DNA from: DASUAS01 sp963819475
Lineage (GTDB): Bacteria > Actinomycetota > Acidimicrobiia > IMCC26256 > DASPTH01
Direction: 5' to 3'
NCBI GenBank assembly: GCA_963819475.1
Contig: CAWFWE010000001.1
Location: forward strand, 62,001 to 126,000
Length of the DNA stretch: 64,000 bases
Within the stretch, counting starts at the first letter, position 1. Each line of letters opens with the position of its first letter. Under the pieces are notes generated by a model. That model worked only from the letters and a program-made list of their open reading frames with translations. It was not told the DNA's origin and did not search any database. The translations under genes were made by a program, and so were the position numbers. Shown here one piece after another: positions 28,466-36,916 of the stretch.

Positions 28466-29751
28466 TCTTCTTCGCCCATCACGCGGAGGACGGCGCCGAC
28501 GCGGTGCACCTGCTCCACGTCGCGCAGTGCGCGCACGGTGGCGCGCAGGTCGGATTCCTTCGCCTTGTGGGTGACGAAGATGAGGCGGGCGTCGTCGCCG
28601 CGCTCGCGCTGCTGCATGGACCGGATCGACACGCCGTGCTCGGCGAACACGCCCGAGATCGCGTGGAGCACACCGGGGCGGTCGGGCACCTCCATCATCA
28701 GGTAGAACTGCGACTCGACGTCGTCGATGGCGAGGATGGGCTTGAGCGCCAGCGTGCCGATGGTGGCGCCCTTGCGCCCCTCGACCAGGTTCTTGGCCGC
28801 GTCCACGAGGTCGCCGAGCACCGCGGACGCGGTTGGCGCACCGCCGGCGCCGCGGCCGTACAGCATGAGCTCGCCGACGGCATCGCCCTCGATGAACACC
28901 GCGTTGAACGAGTCGCGCACCGCGGCGAGCGGGTGGCGCACCGGCACCATCGCCGGGTGCACGCGCACCGCGACCTGACCGTCGAGCTCCTCGGCGACCG
29001 CCAGCAGCTTCACGACGTAACCGAGGTCGCGCGCCGACGCGATGTCGTCGAGCGTGATCTCGGTGATGCCCTCGCGGTACACGTCGCCGGCAACGACACG
29101 CGCGCCGAACGCGATCGACGCCATGATCGCCGCCTTGGCGGCCGCGTCGTAGCCCTCGACGTCGGCGGTGGGATCGGTCTCCGCGAACCCGAGGCGCTGC
29201 GCCTCGGCGAGCGCGTCGGCAAACGACGCGCCGGCGTCGGTCATGGCGGTGAGGATGTAGTTGGTGGTGCCGTTGACGATGCCCATCACCCGTCGGATGC
29301 GGTCGCCCGCCAAGGACTCCCGCAACGGTCGGATGAGGGGGACGCCCCCGGCGACCGAGGCCTCGAAGAGGATGTCGACGCCCGCACCCTCGGCGGTTTC
29401 GAACAGCTCGCGCCCGTGGGTCGCGATCAGCTCCTTGTTGGCGGTGACGACGGGCTTGCCGCCCATCAGCGCCTCCACGATGAGCGTGCGGGCGGGTTCG
29501 ATGCCGCCGATGACCTCGACCACGATGTCGACGTCGGGATCGCCGACGACTGCACCGGCGTCGTCGGTGAAGCAGCGGGACGGCAGGGGCAGATCGCGCT
29601 CCTTGTCGAGGTGGGCGACGGCCACGCGGGCGACCTCGAGCGGCACCCCGGCCCGGGCCTCGATCACGTCGGCGTGGTCGTGGATCAAGCGCACCAGTGC
29701 CCCGCCCACGTGGCCACAGCCGAGGATCCCGACCCGCACCCGCTCGTCCAT
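28462..29751 (-). CDS. hom: Homoserine dehydrogenase
   Basis: Reduces aspartate semialdehyde to homoserine. 429 residues: a Rossmann domain with GILGCGHVGGALV, the VEVIGGIEPA strand, VVTANKELIA, and the catalytic core GIVNGTTNYILTAM with Asp/Lys in GYDAAAKAAIMAS. The C-terminal ACT domain (about 350-425, VPDRPGVLHAISGVFAEHGVSI) is the usual site of feedback inhibition by threonine. It starts five bases after lysA. Confidence 0.96.
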   Translation of the reverse strand: MDERVRVGILGCGHVGGALVRLIHDHADVIEARAGVPLEVARVAVAHLDKERDLPLPSRCFTDDAGAVVGDPDVDIVVEVIGGIEPARTLIVEALMGGKPVVTANKELIATHGRELFETAEGAGVDILFEASVAGGVPLIRPLRESLAGDRIRRVMGIVNGTTNYILTAMTDAGASFADALAEAQRLGFAETDPTADVEGYDAAAKAAIMASIAFGARVVAGDVYREGITEITLDDIASARDLGYVVKLLAVAEELDGQVAVRVHPAMVPVRHPLAAVRDSFNAVFIEGDAVGELMLYGRGAGGAPTASAVLGDLVDAAKNLVEGRKGATIGTLALKPILAIDDVESQFYLMMEVPDRPGVLHAISGVFAEHGVSIRSMQQRERGDDARLIFVTHKAKESDLRATVRALRDVEQVHRVGAVLRVMGEEE

Positions 29752-29756
29752 GACCT

Positions 29757-31136
29757 TCAGTCTCCCTCAGAGTCGACCCGGTCGCGCGCGAGGAGGTCGT
29801 CGAGGGTCTCGCGGCGGACGACGAGCCGGGCGTCGCCGTCGTGCACGAACACGACCGCGGGGCGCGGCACCAGGTTGTAGTTCGACGCCATGGAGTAGCC
29901 GTAGGCGCCGGTGACCGGGGTGGCGAGCACGTCGCCGACCGCGACATCGGCCGGGAGGTGGGCGTCGCGTACGAGCAGGTCGCCCTGCTCGCAGTGCTTG
30001 CCGGCGACCGTCACCACCCACGGGCGGGACGCGTCGCTGCGCGCGGGGAGGAACGCCTCGTAGGCCGCGCCGTAGGTGGCGGGCCGGGGGTTGTCGCTCA
30101 TGCCGCCGTCGACCGCGACGTAGGTGCGCACGCCCGGGATCTCCTTGATCGTGCCGACGGTGTAGAGGGTGACGCCCGCGGGCGCGGCGATGGAACGTCC
30201 CGCCTCGATCGTGAGCGCGGGCGCAGGGTCGAGACCGGCGTCGCCGCACGCGGTCGCGTACGTGTCGCGCAGGACCGCGGCGAACGTCGCGATCGCGGGC
30301 GCGTCGAGGTCGTCGGTGGTGTACGGAACCCCGAGGCCGCCGCCGAGGTTGATCTCGTCGACCGTGGTGCCGGCGTCGCGCGCCACCTCGGCCGCCAGGT
30401 TCGCCACGATCGTGGCCGCCACCGCGAACGACTCGAGGACCAGGATCTGCGATCCGATGTGGCAGTGGAAACCGGCGAAGCCGAGCGCGTCGGACTTGGC
30501 CACGCGCAGCGCGGCCTCACGCGCGACACCATTGGCGACGGTGAAGCCGAACTTCGAGTCGTCGGCGCCGGTCGCGATGTACTCGTGGGTGTGGGCCTCG
30601 ACACCCGGCGTGACGCGGAGCATCACCCGGGGCGCGGGACAGCCGTCGGCGACCAATGCCTCGAGCCGGTCGAGCTCGTCGAAGGAGTCGGCGACGATGC
30701 GTCCCACGCCCTGCTCGAGCGCGGTGCGCAGCTCGGCCTCGGACTTGTTGTTGCCGTGGAACACGATGCGCGCCGGCGGGAACCCGGCGCGCAACGCGAC
30801 GTGCAGCTCGCCGCCGGTGGCGACGTCGAGGTTGAGCCCCTGCTCGCCGACCAGCTTCGCCATGGCGGCGCAGAGAAACGCCTTGCCCGCGTACGACACC
30901 GCCCCGATACCGAAGGCGTCGGCGTACTCGCGGCAGCGCGCCCGCAGCTCGCCCTCGTCGTAGAGGTACAGCGGCGTGCCGAAGGTGGCGGCGAGGCCGG
31001 CGACGTCGCACCCGCCCACCTGCAGGCGGCCGCCGGCCACCGTTGCGCTCCGCGGCAGCAGGCGCAGATCGATCGGAGCGCCGGTGCTCGGATCGTCGGC
31101 GATCGGGGCGTCGGCGATCGGGGCGTCCGCGCTCAC
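29757..31136 (-). CDS. lysA: Diaminopimelate decarboxylase
   Basis: Last step of lysine synthesis: meso-diaminopimelate to lysine and CO2. 459 residues, alanine-racemase-type barrel with PLP Lys85 (SYAGKAFLC), HGNNKSEAEL, HCHIGSQI, GGGLGVPY, EAGRSI and the substrate Cys in GKHCEQGDLL. GTG at 31136 overlaps the argS stop. The first 20 residues carry a small tandem repeat (ADAPIADAPIADD) and look like a disordered lead; the real fold starts near residue 25. Confidence 0.95.
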   Translation of the reverse strand: MSADAPIADAPIADDPSTGAPIDLRLLPRSATVAGGRLQVGGCDVAGLAATFGTPLYLYDEGELRARCREYADAFGIGAVSYAGKAFLCAAMAKLVGEQGLNLDVATGGELHVALRAGFPPARIVFHGNNKSEAELRTALEQGVGRIVADSFDELDRLEALVADGCPAPRVMLRVTPGVEAHTHEYIATGADDSKFGFTVANGVAREAALRVAKSDALGFAGFHCHIGSQILVLESFAVAATIVANLAAEVARDAGTTVDEINLGGGLGVPYTTDDLDAPAIATFAAVLRDTYATACGDAGLDPAPALTIEAGRSIAAPAGVTLYTVGTIKEIPGVRTYVAVDGGMSDNPRPATYGAAYEAFLPARSDASRPWVVTVAGKHCEQGDLLVRDAHLPADVAVGDVLATPVTGAYGYSMASNYNLVPRPAVVFVHDGDARLVVRRETLDDLLARDRVDSEGD

Positions 31137-32779
31137 TGATCCGGCTCGTCGACGATGCGCGCCATCTCGTCGGGCGCGTGGACGCCGAGGATCGCCAACG
31201 CGTCGGCGAGGCCGATCCGGCAGGCCTCGGCCAACCACAACCGGGCCTGCGTGAGCGCGGCGTCGTCGGAGATGACGCGACAGTCGCGGTAGAAGCCGTG
31301 GAACGACTTGGCGAAGTCGCGCACCCAGGTGGTGACGCGGTGGGGTGCGCGCAGCGCGGCCGCCTCCGCGACCACGCCCGGGAACGCCTCCAACGCGCGC
31401 AGCAACTCGAGCTCGCGGTCGTGCACGAGCGGCGCCAGCGACGTCTCGAGCACGGGCCGCCGCGGGATGCCGAGCTCGGCGGCCTTCCGGCCAATCGAGG
31501 CGATCCGAGCGTGCGCGTACTGCACGTAGTAGACGGGGTTCTCCATCGATTGCGCGGTGACGACGTCGAGGTCGAACGTCTGCGTGGTGTCGATCCCCTG
31601 CAGGAGGAAGGTGAGCCGCGCGACGTCGGGATCGACCTCGTCGAGGATGTCGGCCAGCGAGATCACGTTGCCGGTGCGCTTCGAGATACGCACCTGCTCA
31701 CCGTGCCGCACCAGCTTCACGAGCTGGCCGAGCAGCACCTCGGGCTCGCCTGCGGGGAAGCCGAGGGCCTCCATCCCCGCCTGCAGCGACTTCACCTGGC
31801 CGTGGTGGTCGGCGCCCCAGATGTCGACGAGGTGCTCCCACCCACGTTCGAACTTGTCGCGGTGGTACGCGATGTCGTTGCAGAGATAGGTGGTGGAGCC
31901 GTCGGACTTCACCAGCACGCGGTCACGCTGGTCGCCGAAGTCGGTGGCCCGCAGCCACGTGGCACCGCCCTCGTCGAACACCACGCCGCGGGCCCGCAGG
32001 TCGTCGAGCACACGCTCGACGTTGCCCGCCTCGTGCAGCGTGCGCTCGGAGAACCAGGTGTCGAACTGCACGCCGAGGCGCCCGAGGTCGTCCCGGAGGC
32101 CCCGCACCGCGTCCCGGTACCCCCACTCCCCGGCCTGCTCCTCGGTGACCGCGTCGCCCAGCTCGGCCCGCATCCGGTCGGCCATGTCGACGACGTACTG
32201 GCCCTGGTAGCCGTCCTCCGGCGGCGGCTCGCCCCGATAGCGGGCGATCAGCGACGCCGCGAAGGTGTCGAGCTGGTTCCCGGCGTCGTTCAGGTAGTAC
32301 TCGCGGTGCACGAGTGCGCCCTGGGACGCCAGGAGGTTGGCGAGGGCATCGCCCACCGCCACCCAGCGCCCACCGCCCGCGTGCAGGGGGCCGGTGGGGT
32401 TGGCCGACACGAACTCGAGGTTGATGCGGAGGCCGGCGAGCGCGTGCCCGTGCCCGTAGCCCTCGCCCGCGGCGACCACCGCCAGGAGGACCTCGTGGAG
32501 CCAGGTGGGCGCCAGGTGCAGGTTCAGGAACCCGGGACCCGCGATCTCGACCCGCTCCAGGTGCGGTGGGCGGGCGCGCTCGAGCTCGACCACGAGCTTG
32601 GCGGCGACGTCGCGCGGCGGTATGCCGAGCGGCTTGGCGAGCTGGAGGGCGACATTGGTGGTGAAGTCGCCGTGCGACGGGTCGTTGGGCGTGGTCAGCT
32701 CGACGCCCGCGGGAGGCGTCGGGAAGCCGGCCGCGTCCAGCGCGGCGTGCAGTGCGGCGAGGAGCTGGTCACGGATCAC
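31133..32779 (-). CDS. argS: Arginyl-tRNA synthetase with HAGG signature
   Basis: Charges tRNA-Arg. 548 residues, GTG start. Present are the N-terminal Add1 domain, the class I catalytic fold, the KMSKS-like RISKRTGN, and the C-terminal DALR anticodon domain (PVYYVQYAHARIASI onwards). The HIGH motif reads NPTGPLHAGGGR, so the second histidine is replaced by glycine. This variant occurs in some bacterial ArgRS and need not mean loss of activity. First gene of the operon leading to purU. Confidence 0.95.
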   Translation of the reverse strand: MIRDQLLAALHAALDAAGFPTPPAGVELTTPNDPSHGDFTTNVALQLAKPLGIPPRDVAAKLVVELERARPPHLERVEIAGPGFLNLHLAPTWLHEVLLAVVAAGEGYGHGHALAGLRINLEFVSANPTGPLHAGGGRWVAVGDALANLLASQGALVHREYYLNDAGNQLDTFAASLIARYRGEPPPEDGYQGQYVVDMADRMRAELGDAVTEEQAGEWGYRDAVRGLRDDLGRLGVQFDTWFSERTLHEAGNVERVLDDLRARGVVFDEGGATWLRATDFGDQRDRVLVKSDGSTTYLCNDIAYHRDKFERGWEHLVDIWGADHHGQVKSLQAGMEALGFPAGEPEVLLGQLVKLVRHGEQVRISKRTGNVISLADILDEVDPDVARLTFLLQGIDTTQTFDLDVVTAQSMENPVYYVQYAHARIASIGRKAAELGIPRRPVLETSLAPLVHDRELELLRALEAFPGVVAEAAALRAPHRVTTWVRDFAKSFHGFYRDCRVISDDAALTQARLWLAEACRIGLADALAILGVHAPDEMARIVDEPDQ

Positions 32780-32938
32780 GAGGGTCGCCGGCGCCCGGCG
32801 CCCTTCGCCGCTCGCCGTGCTCGCAGATGGTAGTGGGGCGTCGTGGCCCGACCCGGGGCGATTCGGGCGTTCGGAGCGCCCTCGCGGCCGGGGTATCGTC
32901 GTCCGTTCCGCAAAGACAGGTGTCGACCAGAGAAGGCG

Positions 32939-32989
32939 GAGACGCAGCGGAGCCGTTGCCGGAGGCGGGACGGCGAAGCGAAGTCGACC
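32939..32989 (+). repeat. Dispersed intergenic repeat, copy 4 (diverged), flanked by 10-bp direct repeats
   Basis: A diverged copy (GAGACGCAGCGGAGCCGTTG...) 17 bases before the GTG at 33007, in the same direction. GTCGACCAGA stands on both sides (32922-32931 and 32983-32992), again like a target duplication. Confidence 0.75.
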
Positions 32990-33006
32990 AGAAAGACGGA
33001 GGGTGC

Positions 33007-33342
33007 GTGGCCGGACAACTCGAGTCGCTCGTGGAGGCGGCCCGGACGGGTTCGGGACTCGACACCGTCTACCGGGCGCTCGATGGGCTGGTCGAGCTGT
33101 ACGCGCTCGAGGACGCCGCGGTCGTGGTCGACGTGCCGGGCTTCGGCCGGCAGGTGCTGCACGCGGGGCGGCGTCCCCTGCACGACGACGAGCACGGCTG
33201 GCACGCGGCGGCGCCCGGCCTGTACCTCCAGCCCCCGCTCGAGGACCCGGTGCTCTCGGGGCTCATGCAGGCGCTGAGCGCGCTCGGGTTCCGTCACGAC
33301 GCGACGACGACCGGCCGCGCCGACGAACCGGCGAGCCCGTGA
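33007..33342 (+). CDS. Unknown small cytoplasmic protein
   Basis: 111 residues from GTG at 33007; GGAGGG four bases upstream decides the start. The N-terminal helix (LESLVEAARTGSGLDTVYRALDGL) is followed by a possible alpha/beta sensor-like part (DAAVVVDVPGFGRQVLHAGRRPL). A GAF-like fold is possible but I cannot show it. Its stop overlaps the next gene (GTGA), so the two are partners. No membrane segment is visible. Confidence 0.6.
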   Translation: MAGQLESLVEAARTGSGLDTVYRALDGLVELYALEDAAVVVDVPGFGRQVLHAGRRPLHDDEHGWHAAAPGLYLQPPLEDPVLSGLMQALSALGFRHDATTTGRADEPASP

Positions 33343-33917
33343 ACGTCGACGAGCTCGAGCTGGCGCTCCGAGGCCTCCGGGGTGTCATCGCCGTCGGCTT
33401 CACGGAGGCCGAGGGGATCCTCATCGTGGAGCTCCAGGCGGGCGCCGAGACCTACGACGAGCTGGCGCGTGACGCCACCATCCTCGCCGCCCGGCACGCC
33501 ACCGGGCCGGTGGCGGTCGAGCTCGTCCGGTGGGGCGACGGCGAACCGCCCCAGCGCGAAAGCCGGCTCCGGCTGGTCGAGCTGACCACCGACCCGGCGG
33601 CCGGCGAGCTCAGCGTGCGCCTCGCCCGGGGTGACGAGGAGGCGGTCGGCCGCGCGTCGACCGCGGGTGGGCTGCCGGCGGCGGTGGAGGCAACCGTCTA
33701 CGCGGTGCGCGCCTTCCTCCCCGAGCTCACCTACCTCCCCGGCTGGGCCCGCACGGTCGAGACCACCCCCGACCGCCGGTTCCTGGTGGTGGCGTCGATC
33801 ACCGACCCGATCGCCCGCACCCACCTCCGGGGCGCGGCGGATGGCGCGACACCGATCGAGGGCGCGGTCCGCGCCACGCTCGCCGCGCTCAATCGCACCA
33901 TCAGCCGCGAGCTCTGA
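33339..33917 (+). CDS. Unknown protein, partner of the preceding gene
   Basis: 192 residues, GTG start inside the previous stop. A short alpha/beta N-terminal part (VDELELALRGLRGVIAVGFTEAEGILIVEL) is reminiscent of small ACT- or BON-like folds. The C-terminal half (VRLARGDEEAVGRASTAGGLPAAVEATVYAVRAFLPEL) looks like a second alpha/beta unit with a conserved-looking ATLAALNRT ending. I do not recognise the family. It converges on the gene at 33993. Confidence 0.6.
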   Translation: MNVDELELALRGLRGVIAVGFTEAEGILIVELQAGAETYDELARDATILAARHATGPVAVELVRWGDGEPPQRESRLRLVELTTDPAAGELSVRLARGDEEAVGRASTAGGLPAAVEATVYAVRAFLPELTYLPGWARTVETTPDRRFLVVASITDPIARTHLRGAADGATPIEGAVRATLAALNRTISREL

Positions 33918-33992
33918 TCCTCCCTCGACGAGGTTGCGTCGCTCGTACCCCGTGACGACGTACCAACGACGCAGGCTGGTGGGGGCGAGGGG

Positions 33993-35117
33993 TCAGGCGG
34001 GGTCGAGGAGCTCCTTGAAGCCGTAGCGGGCGTGGGGGCCGAACGCGATCTGTTCGAGGACGCCGATGCCGACCTGGTCGCCGCTGGTGGCGCGCACCAC
34101 CTGCTGGAGGTGCTGGTTCTCGAACGCCATCGGCTCGAGGTCGTCGACCTTCCACGACTCCCCCGCGTACGCGAGCTCGCCCTTCCACATCCCGTGCCCC
34201 CATTCCGGGTGCATGTAGCCGATGCCCTTCATGCGGAAGCAGATCAGCGGCTCGAGGTCGATGTCCTCGCGCCGGCCGTCGGCGTGCACGAGCGCGATGC
34301 GCGCGTGCCCGGCGCGGCGCGTCCCGGGGAGGTAGTCGATGTCGTGCTCGACGTCGGCGAGCAGCTCGATCGCGGGGTCCTCCGCGCCCGGGATGTCGGC
34401 GGGCGACGAGTACACCGGCAACACCGCGCCGTCGGTGTGCCAGCGGTTCGCGTTGGCGTCCTCGAACACGCCGTAGTGCGTGCACCGGTCGTCCCAGTGC
34501 AGCGGCGCCCAGAGGAAGAACGCCTGGGTCGAGCCCGGCGGAGTCGGCGCGAGGCCGGGGTCGGCGATGCCGACGCCCCGCACACCCCAGCTGCGATCCT
34601 TGGTGCCGTAGACGCGCGTCGCGTCGATCGGGACCGTCGTGCCGTCGTAGTGGATCTCACCCTCCCACTTGCCGAACTGCGCGAAGCGGGTGACGTCCAT
34701 GACGAGGCGGCGGCCGTGCGAGCGGATCTGGCGCCCCTCCTCGACGCACGCGGTGCGCGCGGTGAACGTGAGGTCGGCGGCGATGCCGGTGTCGTTGTCG
34801 TCGATGGTCACGCGGATGCGGCGCATCGGCTCGAGCACGTCGATCGCGAACGGCCCGATCTGCAGGTCGGTCGGCTCCTGCGGCGCGCGGCGGGACGCGT
34901 GGAACGCGTGCTGCTCGCCGTCGCGCACGATGCTCAGGCCGCAGTCGAGGATGCCGAGGTTCGGGTACAGCGCGGCGCCGATGCCGAAGTAGAACTCGCC
35001 GTCGTCCTGGTAGCCGTTGAACCAGTAACGGTCGTAGGCGTTGCGGTCGCCGGTCGCGGGCTGCGCGATCGGCTGTGACGTCTGGTGGATCGGGTAGTCG
35101 TCGAACTTGCTCAGCAC
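33993..35117 (-). CDS. Conserved hypothetical beta-rich protein
   Basis: 374 residues from GTG at 35117, with GGGGAGG ten bases upstream. Rich in aromatic beta strands (YWFNGYQDDGEFYFGIGAALYPN, KWEGEIHYDG, DRSWGVRGVGIADPG, WAPLHWDD). The two-lobed lipocalin-like pattern resembles AttH/CrtC-type or DUF7064/7065 proteins of Actinobacteria, but that is a guess from pattern only. No signal peptide. It is a single gene between two plus-strand clusters. Confidence 0.6.
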   Translation of the reverse strand: MLSKFDDYPIHQTSQPIAQPATGDRNAYDRYWFNGYQDDGEFYFGIGAALYPNLGILDCGLSIVRDGEQHAFHASRRAPQEPTDLQIGPFAIDVLEPMRRIRVTIDDNDTGIAADLTFTARTACVEEGRQIRSHGRRLVMDVTRFAQFGKWEGEIHYDGTTVPIDATRVYGTKDRSWGVRGVGIADPGLAPTPPGSTQAFFLWAPLHWDDRCTHYGVFEDANANRWHTDGAVLPVYSSPADIPGAEDPAIELLADVEHDIDYLPGTRRAGHARIALVHADGRREDIDLEPLICFRMKGIGYMHPEWGHGMWKGELAYAGESWKVDDLEPMAFENQHLQQVVRATSGDQVGIGVLEQIAFGPHARYGFKELLDPA

Positions 35118-35233
35118 CGGGCCTCCCCTCGGACCATCGGACCGGTCCGGTCGGACGGCCGCAGCGTACGACACCCGCGCTCTCGGCGAACTCCCAGGTT
35201 CGCCCCAGGCGCGGTGAACCTCCGGCCCCGACG

Positions 35234-36004
35234 ATGACCCTCGTGAAGGAGACCTCGACCGTCCTCCGGACGGCGCCCCCACCCACGACGACGACCGCGG
35301 TGGAGATCGTGGTGCCGGTGCACGACGAGGAGACGGACCTCGAGCGGTCGCTGCGACAGCTCCACGGCTACCTCGGCGAGTGCTTCCCCCACTCCTGGGT
35401 GATCACTATCGCCGACAACGCCAGCACCGACGGCACCTGGGCGATCGCCACCCGCCTCGCCCACGAGCTCGACCACGTGCAGGCGCTGCGCCTCGACACC
35501 AAGGGTCGCGGGCGGGCCCTCCGGGCGGCGTGGACGGCCAGCGCGGCCCGGGTCGTCGCCTACATGGACGTCGACCTCTCGACCGACCTCGACGCGCTGC
35601 TCCCGCTCGTCGCACCGCTGCTCTCGGGCCACAGCGACGTCGCCATCGGTACCCGGCTCGCGCCCGCGTCACGCGTGGTGCGCGGCCCGAAGCGCGAGCT
35701 CATCTCGCGCAGCTACAACCTGCTGCTGCGGACGACGCTGCGGGCGGGCTTCTCCGACGCGCAGTGCGGGTTCAAGGCCATGCGCCGCGAGGTCGCGCAC
35801 GCGCTGCTGCCGCTGGTGGAGGACGAGGGCTGGTTCTTCGACACCGAGCTGCTCGTGCTCGCCGAGCACAACGGCCTCCGCATCCACGAGGTCCCGGTCG
35901 ACTGGGTCGACGACCCGGTCTCGCGCGTCGACATCCTCCGCACCGCCGCCGCCGACCTGCGTGGCGTGGGCCGGCTCCTGCAGCGCTTCGCGCGGGGACT
36001 GTGA
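35234..36004 (+). CDS. Family 2 glycosyltransferase, polyprenyl-phosphate sugar synthase type
   Basis: 256 residues. GT-A fold motifs: EIVVPVHDEETDLERSL, ADNASTDGTW, GRGRALRAAW, the DxD-like AYMDVDLSTDLDAL, and QCGFKAMRRE. This is the dolichyl/undecaprenyl-phosphate glucosyltransferase type, which loads a sugar onto the lipid carrier inside the cell. Together with GtrA-like and GT-C genes it forms a YkcC/YkcB or CsbB/YfhO-like system that decorates a wall polymer outside. The start ATG has no clear ribosome site. The stop lies inside the next gene. Confidence 0.87.
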   Translation: MTLVKETSTVLRTAPPPTTTTAVEIVVPVHDEETDLERSLRQLHGYLGECFPHSWVITIADNASTDGTWAIATRLAHELDHVQALRLDTKGRGRALRAAWTASAARVVAYMDVDLSTDLDALLPLVAPLLSGHSDVAIGTRLAPASRVVRGPKRELISRSYNLLLRTTLRAGFSDAQCGFKAMRREVAHALLPLVEDEGWFFDTELLVLAEHNGLRIHEVPVDWVDDPVSRVDILRTAAADLRGVGRLLQRFARGL

Positions 36005-36425
36005 GCTCGACGCGCGGCCCGCCGGCGCGCCGATCGACGACCGGCTCGAGCACCAGGTCGTGCGGTTCGCGTCGATCGGCGTGGTCAGCACCGTGGTGTT
36101 CGCGGTGCTGTTCGCGCTGCTCGACGACCCCCTCGGCGCGGTCGGTGCGAACGTGGCCGCGCTGTTGGTGTGCGCGTTCGCCAACACCGCCGCGAACCGG
36201 CGCGTCACCTTCGCACTGCGCGGGCGCGCCGGTCGCGCCCGCCACTACGCCGCCGGTACCGCGCTCGGGCTGCTCCCACTCGCCCTCACGCTGTCGGCGC
36301 TGGCCGTGCTCTCGGCGATCGGGGCGGCGTCGCTGCCGGTGCTCCTGGTCGCGCTCACCGCCGCCAACGCGCTGGCGACGGTTGCCCGCTTCCTACTCCT
36401 GCGCCACTGGGTGTTCGCACCGTGA
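35961..36425 (+). CDS. GtrA-like membrane protein, first of two
   Basis: Up to 154 residues. Four hydrophobic helices with the family pattern VVRFASIGVVSTVVFAVLFALL near the start and ANTAANRRVTFAL in the loop. GtrA-type proteins are thought to flip lipid-phosphate-linked sugars across the membrane. The frame opens at a GTG at 35961, inside the glycosyltransferase gene, but the true start may be nearer 36000; the first 20 residues look non-native. Its stop overlaps the second GtrA gene. Confidence 0.82.
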   Translation: MAWAGSCSASRGDCELDARPAGAPIDDRLEHQVVRFASIGVVSTVVFAVLFALLDDPLGAVGANVAALLVCAFANTAANRRVTFALRGRAGRARHYAAGTALGLLPLALTLSALAVLSAIGAASLPVLLVALTAANALATVARFLLLRHWVFAP

Positions 36426-36916
36426 ACCGGCGCCGGCAGTGGCTGCGCTACGGGACGGTCTCGATCGTCGCGACCGTCACCAGCATGACGATGCTCGGCG
36501 TGCTCGTGACCGCCACCGCGATGCACGCGGCCCTCGCCAACGTGATCGCCACCGCAGTCGGCACCGTCCCGTCGTTCGAGCTCAACCGGCGGTGGGTCTG
36601 GCGCAAGACCGGTAGGCGCTCATTGCGCGGCGAGGTCGGTCCGTTCTGGGTGCTGTCGTTCGCGGGCCTGGCGCTCTCGACGCTGACCGTGAGCGTGGCC
36701 GCGGCGTGGGCGGCGCACGCCGGCGTCAGCGGCACCATGCGCACCGTCGTCATCGAGGTCGCGAACGTGGCCGCGTTCGGCTCGTTGTGGATCGCGCAGT
36801 TCCTCGTCCTCGACCGCATCCTCTTCCGGTCGACGGATGCACGCGCCTCCCGCGCCATCGCCCGCTCTGTCCCGGCCGGTCCCGGCCCCGCCCTCACCGA
36901 CAAGGTCCCCTCATGA
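36422..36916 (+). CDS. GtrA-like membrane protein, second of two
   Basis: 164 residues, GTG start in the stop of the first copy. Four helices; WLRYGTVSIVATVTSM and FELNRRWVWRK are the family marks. The copies differ clearly from one another, so this is an old pair. They may form a heterodimeric flippase (inference). The C-terminal tail is basic and Pro-rich. Its stop overlaps the GT-C gene (ATGA). Confidence 0.85.
   Translation: MNRRRQWLRYGTVSIVATVTSMTMLGVLVTATAMHAALANVIATAVGTVPSFELNRRWVWRKTGRRSLRGEVGPFWVLSFAGLALSTLTVSVAAAWAAHAGVSGTMRTVVIEVANVAAFGSLWIAQFLVLDRILFRSTDARASRAIARSVPAGPGPALTDKVPS

Noticed and set aside
31070..31136. Tandem repeat at the start of lysA (ADAPIADAPIADD) as a phase-variable switch
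   Set aside because: Only two to three short imperfect units, in multiples of three bases, so slippage would not shift the frame.
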